NCBI GenBank assembly: GCA_002085355.1
Contig: NATN01000072.1
Coordinates: forward strand, 1 to 9,246
Reading direction: 5' to 3'
Length of the DNA: 9,246 nt
Source: Candidatus Zhuqueibacterota bacterium 4484_87
GTDB taxonomy: Bacteria > Zhuqueibacterota > Zhuqueibacteria > Thermofontimicrobiales > Thermofontimicrobiaceae
The notes under the pieces were generated by a model. That model was not told the DNA's origin. It searched no databases and saw nothing but the letters and a program-made list of their open reading frames with translations. This document shows positions 1 to 6,369 of this stretch, piece by piece. Position 1 is the first letter of the stretch. Every line of letters begins with the position of its first letter. A program made the position numbers and the translations under genes.

Positions 1-1592
1 TTGGCGTCAAAATTTTGAACGCGCAGGCAGAGCACGATTGATGTGTCCGGTAGATTTTCCGGTGACCAGAAACAAAGCGTGTCGGAAATCACCTGATGTC
101 TGTCCACAGAAACCACTGGAAACCATTGCATTGGATTATCGCCGATGCCGAAAGAAATGTCATACTTTTCCATGAAAGCGCCGGCGGCTGTCCCGATAAT
201 CGGAATTTCAGAACCGGCAAATCCCTGATCAAATTTCGGGAAACTGATGTGAGCGACTGTTGCCAGATCGATTTGCAACGCTCGAAATGCATCGACTCTA
301 CCAGCGCCGAATTTGTTATCCCAACCGGGCGAACCAAGGTCGGTTGCAGAGGAAACAAGCACATTTCGGACGGTGAAATTTGACATTTCCGGTGAATGGC
401 TCAAAATCAATGCTGCCACGCCAGAGACAACCGGTGCTGCTGCGGAAGTGCCGGAAAAAAGAGAATAGGAATTATTTTTCGCTGTTGTGAGCAATTGGAC
501 GCCCGGAGCGACAATGTCAATCGTAGCGCCGTAGCTGGAAAACCCTGCCAGCGCGTCCGAAGAAGAAACTGCTCCCACGGAAATGACTTGCGGCAGAGCT
601 GCGGGATAATTGATTTCTGCGGAAGATGCATTTCCGGCTGAAGCAATGAGAACGATATTATTCTGCCGGGCAAATTCCATCACATCGCGAAACAGTGGAG
701 AGGTCGCCACATCGCCAAAGCTCATGTTGATAATTCGGGCGCCGTTGTCGATGGCGTAAATGATCGCCGCTGCCACGTCATCTTCTTCGAGGTAACCCTG
801 AGCTGTTCCGGCGCGCAAACCCATGATGCGGCAGGAGGGAGCGATTCCGGCAATTCCTTTTTTATTATTCGCAGTAGCAGCAATAATTCCGGCGACCGAT
901 GTGCCGTGGCCGTGCTCGTCAGCAGGATCATTGTCCGGAATCAAATAATCTCCGCCATCCGGGAAATGCGGTGCATCAGTGAAATCCCAACCGCGAATGT
1001 CGTCCACAAATCCGTTTCCGTCATCATCGATTCCGTTAAAGTCAGAGGAATCCACTGCGCCGTTGCCGTTGATGTCCTCACCGGTATTAAGCCACAAATT
1101 GTTGCGCAAGTCTTCGTGTAAATAATCGACGCCTGTGTCAATCACGCCAACGATCACGCTGCTGTCTCCGGTCGTGATCTGCCAGGCGTTTTCGATTTGA
1201 ATTTTCTGCAGATACCACTGTTCGCTGTATCTCGGATCATTTGGCGCATCATGCAGCAGAAATGTTCGGTTCACTTCGGCAAATTCAATGAGCGAAGATT
1301 CTTGCAAATTTGCCAATGTTCTTTGAATTTGATCAGTTTCGCTGATTTGAATTTTGAAATATTGCGTCAGCGGCGATTTTTCAAATGCGCGGCGGAAATT
1401 TTTCATCGGAAAGAATAGCGGTTTCAGCGAAGCGGCAGAGTCCAACTTCAAATTAGCGAGTGCTTTCTGATCCACAGGTTTTTTAATTTTTACAATAATT
1501 TCCCGGGGAAGCGGTTTTTCTGTCGCCTGAAGTTGAAACTGAAATGCAAAAAGCAGCAGAAAAATGATTTTATTCAAATAGAATTTTTTCAT
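1..1592 (-). CDS. Secreted subtilisin-family (S8) serine protease, 3' end cut by the window
   Basis: A calcium-type subtilase that would cleave proteins outside the cytoplasm. The visible part is 530 residues, open to the window edge. Residues 1-23 form a Sec signal peptide (two Lys, hydrophobic core, then LQA). Residues 28-115 look like an inhibitory pro-domain. The catalytic domain spans about 120-440, with Asp152 in VIDTGVD, His229 in HGHGTSVAG, oxyanion Asn321 in SAGN and Ser383 in SGTSAAAPVVSG, so the triad is intact. Residues 170-200 are a Asp/Asn/Gly-rich insert (GEDINGNG, IDDDGNG) resembling EF-hand calcium loops. After 440 a beta-rich module begins (ISFP, IIGTA, GIGDNPMQW), of a kind seen as an accessory module in large secreted subtilases. 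The start at 1592 is fixed by the signal peptide and by the ATGA overlap with the upstream glycosyltransferase. The true C-terminus, including any sorting or anchoring domain, lies outside the window. Confidence 0.93.
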   Translation of the reverse strand, partial: MKKFYLNKIIFLLLFAFQFQLQATEKPLPREIIVKIKKPVDQKALANLKLDSAASLKPLFFPMKNFRRAFEKSPLTQYFKIQISETDQIQRTLANLQESSLIEFAEVNRTFLLHDAPNDPRYSEQWYLQKIQIENAWQITTGDSSVIVGVIDTGVDYLHEDLRNNLWLNTGEDINGNGAVDSSDFNGIDDDGNGFVDDIRGWDFTDAPHFPDGGDYLIPDNDPADEHGHGTSVAGIIAATANNKKGIAGIAPSCRIMGLRAGTAQGYLEEDDVAAAIIYAIDNGARIINMSFGDVATSPLFRDVMEFARQNNIVLIASAGNASSAEINYPAALPQVISVGAVSSSDALAGFSSYGATIDIVAPGVQLLTTAKNNSYSLFSGTSAAAPVVSGVAALILSHSPEMSNFTVRNVLVSSATDLGSPGWDNKFGAGRVDAFRALQIDLATVAHISFPKFDQGFAGSEIPIIGTAAGAFMEKYDISFGIGDNPMQWFPVVSVDRHQVISDTLCFWSPENLPDTSIVLCLRVQNFDA

Positions 1593-2464
1593 CTTTTATT
1601 TAGCCGAAAATAGTGAAAAATGATTCTGATAGTCATTAATAAAAGCAAAAAAATGCCCAGAGCATAGTTGAGAAGACGATTGATTTTTCCGGAATAATAT
1701 TTTTGAAAATAATGATAAAAACTTAGATGGCTTGTTTTGAGCATTTTTACCCGATTACGGAGCACAGATGTTCCTTTTGCGTGGATAATGTGGACTTCCG
1801 GGAAGAAAAGAATTTTCCAGCCCGCACCAAAAATACGCCGGCACAAATCCACATCGCTGAAAAACATGGGAAACCGTTCGTCCAAAAATCCGATTTGAGA
1901 ACTTACTTCCCTGCGGAGCAACAGAAATGCCCCTTGCGGTTGTTCAACCTCGCGCGTTTGGTTGTGATCAAAATCGCCCATTTTCCAGTAATTGAATTCC
2001 CTGCTATGCGGAAAAAGGAGCGATAAACCCAGCGCATTGTAAATCACATCTCTGCGCCGCGGGAAGCGACGACAGGACGGCTGAATCGAACCGTCCGGAT
2101 TTCGAAATTGGGGAGAAATGGCGCCAATTTGCGGAGAATTTTCCAACTGGCTCATGAGCCGGGGCAGTGTTTCTCTCGGGATGATTGTGTCGGGGTTGAG
2201 CAATAGAACGAAATCTCCACTCGCGAGTTTCAGTCCCTGGTTGACTCCTTGCGTGAAACCCAGATTTTCATTATTTTGAATAAGCTCAAATTTCTCAAAA
2301 TCACTTGCGAAAGAAGAAGCGACAGCAACGGTTTTGTCCGCGGAATTATTATCGATGAGTAAAATTTCCATGTCTGATCTGACAGGGGATGCCTTCAACG
2401 ATTGCAGACATTTACCAATTTCATCAGCGTGATTGAAAGTGACAATGATAACAGATAGTTTCAT
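1589..2464 (-). CDS. Family 2 glycosyltransferase with C-terminal membrane helix
   Basis: A 291-residue GT-A-fold glycosyltransferase, similar to the rhamnosyltransferase/WbbL-like branch of GT2. It should transfer a sugar from a nucleotide donor to a glycan or lipid-linked acceptor at the cytoplasmic face of the membrane. The N-terminus carries the GT2 signature SVIIVTFN (4-11). DNNSAD follows at 38-43, NPDT at 90-93 (the DXD-like metal/nucleotide site) and FFSDVDLCRR at 201-210 (the acidic acceptor/catalytic-base region). Residues 263-286 are a hydrophobic stretch and the tail is basic, suggesting membrane attachment. The start has GGAG about 10 bases upstream. The stop codon overlaps the protease start (ATGA), implying translational coupling. 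Donor and acceptor cannot be read from the sequence. The family call is firm and the substrate unknown. Confidence 0.92.
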   Translation of the reverse strand: MKLSVIIVTFNHADEIGKCLQSLKASPVRSDMEILLIDNNSADKTVAVASSFASDFEKFELIQNNENLGFTQGVNQGLKLASGDFVLLLNPDTIIPRETLPRLMSQLENSPQIGAISPQFRNPDGSIQPSCRRFPRRRDVIYNALGLSLLFPHSREFNYWKMGDFDHNQTREVEQPQGAFLLLRREVSSQIGFLDERFPMFFSDVDLCRRIFGAGWKILFFPEVHIIHAKGTSVLRNRVKMLKTSHLSFYHYFQKYYSGKINRLLNYALGIFLLLLMTIRIIFHYFRLNKR

Positions 2465-2546
2465 TAAATTTTTTCTCCGGATAACATCCGTATTTACCGC
2501 ATCAGTTGAAATTTAAACGAATGATTTTCATCTTCGGTTTCCGATT

Positions 2547-2584
2547 ATGAAAATAAAAAAGAGGTGTTGTAAACCACCTCTTTT
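2547..2584 (-). terminator. Intrinsic terminator after the carbonic-anhydrase-like gene
   Basis: A perfect 10-bp stem (2557-2566 pairs with 2575-2584; core GAGGTG/CACCTC) encloses an 8-base loop. On the minus strand it is followed by TTTTTTATTTT, starting inside the lower stem. It lies 38 bases past the stop of the gene ending at 2622, which fits a Rho-independent terminator. The glycosyltransferase gene downstream therefore probably has its own promoter between about 2465 and 2546. I could not pick convincing -35/-10 boxes there. Confidence 0.82.
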
Positions 2585-2621
2585 GCAAGAAAACATCTTT
2601 GTATGCGAAAAGAAAAAGAAT

Positions 2622-2996
2622 CTATGCGACTTCGTTCACCTTCCAATTTTCATCCACCCACAAGCCAATTATTTCGATTTTCGGATAATGTCGATGAATG
2701 AAATCAATAGTTTCTTTTGTATGTTTGATTTGTTCATCCCTATCCGCCGGATTTCCGGCGCAGTCATAATGGCCGACTATGGCAACTCCGACGGAATGGT
2801 GTTTTTCCAATGAAATTTTGAGCTTTTCCAGCATGGATTCAACCAAATGCGGGTCATCTCGAATTGCCAGAACACGATTCGCCCCGGCTTCTGTGATAGC
2901 ATCCACGTATTCGGCATCAAATCGGTTTTGCAGATACTTGATAACAGGGAGTTGAACTCGTCCATCCATGCAGTTGATTGCCGTGCAAAATTTCAT
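2622..2996 (-). CDS. Small beta-carbonic-anhydrase-like protein
   Basis: A 124-residue cytoplasmic protein with no signal peptide or membrane segment. It carries the complete beta-carbonic anhydrase metal-site pattern: Cys9-x-Asp11-x-Arg13 (NCMDGR), then His76-x2-Cys79 (GHYDC). In beta enzymes Cys, His and Cys bind zinc and the Asp-Arg pair gates the fourth ligand. The stretch TEAGANR (35-41) matches the conserved Ala-Gly region after the first zinc ligand. The protein is much shorter than a usual beta enzyme (roughly 190-220 residues), lacking the N-terminal arm and much of the C-terminal half. It fits the short putative carbonic anhydrase group found in many anaerobes. Hydration of CO2 is plausible but not shown, and zinc-dependent binding or another lyase role is possible. 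AAAAGGG lies about 8 bases before the start. It follows the TPR gene by 79 bases and ends at a clear terminator. Confidence 0.8.
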   Translation of the reverse strand: MKFCTAINCMDGRVQLPVIKYLQNRFDAEYVDAITEAGANRVLAIRDDPHLVESMLEKLKISLEKHHSVGVAIVGHYDCAGNPADRDEQIKHTKETIDFIHRHYPKIEIIGLWVDENWKVNEVA

Positions 2997-3075
2997 TTTA
3001 GGCCCTTTTCAGTAGTTCGCTCATTGATTTTGAAGGCTGAAGACAATTTTTTAAATCAAAATTGTGAAAAAACCA

Positions 3076-4317
3076 CTAACCAGCATCTTCTTCCATTTTT
3101 CGTTTTAATAGTTCAATTTTTTGCTTGTACATTTCGTTGTCTGGATCTTTCTTTAATAATTGCTCATAAACACCAATTGCCTTGGCATACTGGCGCTGGG
3201 CGGCATAAATTTCACCAAGCGTAGGCGTTGCCAGGGAACCCTTTGAGGAAGAAGGACGCGGCGGTTCGGGTTTTTGAATCGGTTGTTTTTCCTCTCGCGC
3301 CGGCATAGGCTGAGATAATTTTGGTTCAAAGTCCGGAATCTGCGGCTCTGGCTCTGATTTGCGCGTTTCTTCTTTTTCAGAATCAAATGGAAAAAGGGAA
3401 TCTTCAATCTCCTGCGATTCCAATTCTCGTTGCTTTTGCAATTCATAAAAAGGATCATATTCTGCTTGAGATGTGTCGCCTGGGGGCAAATGCTCCGGTT
3501 TTTCTGGCGGCTCCTGACGAGGCGGAACATTTGTATCGGTCGCCGTGTTACCCAGTGCGTCAAAAGGCGATTCCGGAACGGTTGGTTCAGTTTCTGCGTC
3601 TGTAAATGGAGAAGGCTGCGGCTCCTCGGCTAAATTAAAAGTCGGTTCATTTTCAATGTCTGATATGCTGTCATCACTGAAAATATCGTCTAATAAATCA
3701 AGTTCTTTCCTATCGTTTTCATTAAAAGCAGTTTGTGATGGCTCTGGTGCAGCTTCAACCGGCGGCTGTGCTGGCGCAGATTCTTCCAGATCTAATAACG
3801 TATCATCCGTTTCAGTGAGAACTGATTCGTGCAAGAATGAATCGTCTTCTTTTTCGGGCTGAAAACTTGGCGGCTCTGGCGGAGATTGCATTTGTTCGTT
3901 GAGTATGAATTGTTGTTTCAGCATTGCGAGCCGTTGTTTCGCTCTTTCGTTCAGCGGATCAATGCGAAGTATCTCCAGGAAATTTGTCTCACATGCATTT
4001 TGCCATCCGTTAAGTGCTGTTAATTCCCCCAGTTCGCGATAAGCCGCGATATATTTGGGATCAAGAACAATCACTCGCTTCAATTCTTTTTCACCCAGGT
4101 CAAATAGTTTTTTACGTACATAGCATTTTCCCAGAACAAAATGGCCGCTGATGTAATTCGGATGCAAACGCACGCCGTGTTCGCACAGTTCAATCGCCTC
4201 GTCAAGCCGTCCCATTTGCATGTAACAATCAGCCAGCCGGGCAAACAGCATAGAGTTTGGTTTCTCGACGAGAATTTTTTCCAGATATTTTATTTCATCT
4301 CTGAGTGATTTCTGCAT
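3076..4317 (-). CDS. TPR-repeat protein with long acidic/proline-rich linker
   Basis: A 413-residue protein with no signal peptide, likely a scaffold. Three tandem TPR units occupy about residues 22-55, 56-89 and 90-123 (landmarks LADCYMQMGRLDEAIELCEHG and LGKCYVRKKLFDLGEKELKR are cut short here; ends such as LHPN, LDPK and IDPL mark the helix turns). Residues 145-355 are low in complexity, rich in Glu, Asp, Pro and Ser, and probably disordered. The last 54 residues form one more TPR (TPTLGEIYAAQRQYAKAIGVY) plus a basic coil. TPRs usually mediate protein-protein contact, and no enzymatic motif is seen. I chose the ATG at 4317 because AGGAG sits 7 bases before it. An in-frame ATG at 4338 would add seven residues but has no well-spaced ribosome-binding site. 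The partner is unknown. Confidence 0.88.
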   Translation of the reverse strand: MQKSLRDEIKYLEKILVEKPNSMLFARLADCYMQMGRLDEAIELCEHGVRLHPNYISGHFVLGKCYVRKKLFDLGEKELKRVIVLDPKYIAAYRELGELTALNGWQNACETNFLEILRIDPLNERAKQRLAMLKQQFILNEQMQSPPEPPSFQPEKEDDSFLHESVLTETDDTLLDLEESAPAQPPVEAAPEPSQTAFNENDRKELDLLDDIFSDDSISDIENEPTFNLAEEPQPSPFTDAETEPTVPESPFDALGNTATDTNVPPRQEPPEKPEHLPPGDTSQAEYDPFYELQKQRELESQEIEDSLFPFDSEKEETRKSEPEPQIPDFEPKLSQPMPAREEKQPIQKPEPPRPSSSKGSLATPTLGEIYAAQRQYAKAIGVYEQLLKKDPDNEMYKQKIELLKRKMEEDAG

Positions 4318-4324
4318 TGCTAAA

Positions 4325-4329
4325 CTCCT
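4325..4329 (-). promoter_or_regulatory. Ribosome binding site deciding the TPR gene start
   Basis: AGGAG on the minus strand, with a 7-base spacer before the ATG at 4317. It lies inside the longer reading frame that opens at 4338, so it argues for the shorter protein. Confidence 0.7.
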
Positions 4330-4402
4330 ATGAGACATCCTTTTTTATTTTAGGCTGGGCAAATCGTATGGCTCTTATGAAAAGTAGCATTTTTTTTCGA
4401 TT

Positions 4403-4431
4403 AAATCAATATTTTTTTTCAAAATTGTCAA
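4403..4431 (-). promoter_or_regulatory. Weak candidate promoter for the TPR gene
   Basis: A perfect -35 box TTGACA (4431-4426, minus strand) is followed after about 17 bases by a poor -10 (TGATTT). The surrounding DNA is very A/T rich with runs of eight or more A/T, which helps melting but also makes chance matches likely. It would give a leader of roughly 80 bases. This is only a candidate. Confidence 0.25.
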
Positions 4432-4465
4432 AAAAAAACACGCAATAAGTCAGTCACAAAAGCTG

Positions 4466-4490
4466 CACCGGAGACGTGTCGTGTACGGTG
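4466..4490 (-). repeat. Imperfect hairpin in the lptE-TPR gap
   Basis: On the minus strand CACCG and CGGTG pair at the outside, and ACG/CGT pair around an ACA loop inside. The two helices are separated by a symmetric 3x3 internal loop (25 bases in all). It lies 60 bases past the lptE-family stop and is the most G+C-rich piece of an otherwise A/T-rich gap. A run of about 9 T follows only after some 26 bases, so it is not a standard intrinsic terminator. It could be a protein-binding site, an mRNA 3'-end stabiliser, or chance. Confidence 0.35.
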
Positions 4491-4549
4491 GATCAGAAAT
4501 AGTGAGTTTTTTTAATTCATTTTATCTTGAACCCTTGCGGGCGTATATT

Positions 4550-5071
4550 TTACCAATTTGAGATGGTTTTATTGATAATCTCTGTGACGATTTTACCAAT
4601 CGCCTCTTGAATCGCCTCCTGCCGTGTGGTATTGCCCTGGCCCGGCGCAAGGTCGGGATTGTAAGTGCCCCATTGCGTGATTTGTTCGTCCCAAAAAGTC
4701 TGATTTTTTTTCAAATCATCAAAAGCGACATTCACGGTGACATACACTTTTATCTCACTCACCTGTTCGTTTTGATTGTAGGCGCCAGCCTGATCCCGAA
4801 TGTTGGTAATTTCTCCGTGTATCATGCTGTCTGCAGAACGGCGGTCTGCAACTTTCAGCGTGTTGTCTTTTGTGAATTCTTCAATCAGTGCATCGGTCAG
4901 ATCTTCAGGCACACCGAATTCACTCGTCCTGTTGCCAAAAGTGGGCACTGCCACCGTCTTAATATGTCCGGGCAACGTGGAACCGGAAAAAGAATAATAG
5001 CCACAATTGGCAGCTAAAATTGAAAATAAGATAGCAGCAAAAACTGCTAATGATAATGATTTTCTATTCAT
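4550..5071 (-). CDS. lptE: LptE-family LPS-assembly lipoprotein
   Basis: A 173-residue lipoprotein of the LptE family, the plug/partner of the LptD barrel that inserts LPS into the outer leaflet of the outer membrane. The N-terminus is basic (MNRK), then hydrophobic to about residue 22, then Cys23 followed by GYYSFSG. The CGYYSF start and the stretch LPGHIKTVAVPTFGNRT are typical of the family in the FCB group. Further family-like features are LTDALIEEF, a conserved AD (RRSADSMIHGEI), and a basic/amphipathic C-terminal helix. The lipobox is loose: Ala-Ala-Asn precedes Cys instead of Leu-Ala/Ser-Gly/Ala. The start at 5071 has AAGGG 7 bases upstream. An in-frame ATG at 5107 would add twelve residues and weaken the signal peptide. 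It lies 50 bases after the sigma-54 activator and is probably co-transcribed. No lptD is in the window. Confidence 0.85.
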   Translation of the reverse strand: MNRKSLSLAVFAAILFSILAANCGYYSFSGSTLPGHIKTVAVPTFGNRTSEFGVPEDLTDALIEEFTKDNTLKVADRRSADSMIHGEITNIRDQAGAYNQNEQVSEIKVYVTVNVAFDDLKKNQTFWDEQITQWGTYNPDLAPGQGNTTRQEAIQEAIGKIVTEIINKTISNW

Positions 5072-5078
5072 GTATAAA

Positions 5079-5083
5079 CCCTT
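5079..5083 (-). promoter_or_regulatory. Ribosome binding site deciding the lptE start
   Basis: AAGGG on the minus strand with a 7-base spacer before the ATG at 5071. It supports this start over the in-frame ATG at 5107, which has no comparable site. Confidence 0.6.
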
Positions 5084-5121
5084 CGAGAATGCATGAGTTC
5101 TTACCATTGAGAGATGACCAG

Positions 5122-6315
5122 CTAATATTTTAAATTATATTCCTTAATTTTCCGATACAGCGTGCGTTCACTGATTTGCAAACTTGCTGCTGCTTTTCTT
5201 TTATTGCCGTTGAAATGGTTCAACGTTTCTTCGATCAAATTTTTCTCCATGTCCGGCAACGAGGGCAGGACATGAATCTCCTCACCGCTCACCGGATCAA
5301 TCGTTTCAACTTCATCGTTTGGATGAACGATTTGATAATCATTTTCCCAGCTTCTCAGTCGTTTCGGAGGGAACAACCGCGTGAGAATGAGCTCACGGAG
5401 TTGGAAAATTTCACTTTTCAGATCTATCAGCGCGCGATAGATGAATTCCCGTTCTACTTGTTCGGTCGGTTTATTGAGTGGTATGGGCAAATTCCGTGTT
5501 TGCTGTTGCTGAAACGGATCAAGGTGCCTGCGGATCACGTCACCAGTAATCTTTGCGCCTTTTTCCAAAACGATGATGGATTCAATCAGATTTTTCAGTT
5601 CTCTCACATTGCCGGGCCAATTGTAATTTGCCAGCGCGCTAAAAGCAGTCTCATCAAATCCGGCAAAATTGATATGATTCGCTTTGGCAAACCGAGTGGC
5701 AAAAGTTTGCGCCAACAAAGGGATGTCTTCGCGTCGTGCCCGCAGCGGGGGAATTTCAATGGTCACTGCACGCAATCGAAAATACAGATCTTGCCGGAAA
5801 TTTCCCTCCTGAACTTCTTTGTCCAAAGAACGATTCGTAGCAGCGATGATGCGTACATCTGTCTTTTGCGGCGTCGAACCACCAACTCGCGTGAACTCAT
5901 GCCCTTCGAGCACGCGAAGCAATTTCACCTGCGCGCTCAACGGCATTTCGCCGATTTCATCGAGAAAGACTGTGCCACCGTGCGCGGTTTCAAAAAATCC
6001 TTTTCGCGTGCCAATCGCTCCAGTGAACGCACCTTTTTCATGCCCGAAAAGTTCCGATTCGATGAGACCCTCCGGAATTGCCCCGCAGTTGACGATGATC
6101 AGCGGTTTTTCCGCACGCTTGCTGTTTTGATGAATGGCGCGGGCAACAAGCTCTTTGCCGGTTCCGCTTTCGCCAACGATGAGCACGGAAATGTCGCTGG
6201 GGGCAACTTGTTCAATTGTTTGAAAAATTTGCAGAATCGCCGGAGAATTCCCGATGAGCCCGGATTCTTCCTGAAATTTCATAAACCGCATTTGCAATTT
6301 GTCGCTCTGATTCAT
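5122..6315 (-). CDS. Sigma-54 activator (AAA+ plus Fis HTH), no sensory domain
   Basis: A 397-residue bacterial enhancer-binding protein that uses ATP hydrolysis to open promoters held by sigma-54 RNA polymerase. The AAA+ domain runs from about 19 to 255: Walker A GESGTGKE at 48-55, the sigma-54-contacting loop GAFTGA at 95-100, Walker B GGTVFLDE at 113-120, sensor I region AATN at 158-161, the arginine-finger region FRQDLYFRLR at 173-182, and sensor II WPGNVREL at 233-240. All key residues are present, so it should be active. A Fis-type HTH closes the protein (about 360-397; NGNKRKAAASLQISERTLYR). Only 18 residues precede the AAA+ core, so there is no receiver, GAF or PAS domain. About 90 residues between AAA+ and HTH (266-355) match no domain I recognise. 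The start at 6315 has GGTGAGG very close to the ATG; internal ATGs at codons 9 and 12 are less likely. It sits between the epimerase and lptE genes, suggesting an envelope-related regulon. Confidence 0.93.
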   Translation of the reverse strand: MNQSDKLQMRFMKFQEESGLIGNSPAILQIFQTIEQVAPSDISVLIVGESGTGKELVARAIHQNSKRAEKPLIIVNCGAIPEGLIESELFGHEKGAFTGAIGTRKGFFETAHGGTVFLDEIGEMPLSAQVKLLRVLEGHEFTRVGGSTPQKTDVRIIAATNRSLDKEVQEGNFRQDLYFRLRAVTIEIPPLRARREDIPLLAQTFATRFAKANHINFAGFDETAFSALANYNWPGNVRELKNLIESIIVLEKGAKITGDVIRRHLDPFQQQQTRNLPIPLNKPTEQVEREFIYRALIDLKSEIFQLRELILTRLFPPKRLRSWENDYQIVHPNDEVETIDPVSGEEIHVLPSLPDMEKNLIEETLNHFNGNKRKAAASLQISERTLYRKIKEYNLKY

Positions 6316-6369
6316 ACCTCACCGTTATTTTTTTATTTTTGTTCAGGCGTTTGTCGTTTAAATGTTATC

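Noticed and set aside
3044..3064. A 7-bp inverted repeat (CAATTTT/AAAATTG) between the TPR and carbonic-anhydrase-like genes, as a terminator
   Set aside because: The stem is all A/T but for one pair, and no T-run follows on the minus strand. It is unlikely to terminate; the two genes may be co-transcribed.
2847..3224. Plus-strand 125-codon frame spanning the TPR and carbonic-anhydrase-like gene junction
   Set aside because: It overlaps two well-supported minus-strand genes, and its product has no family features.
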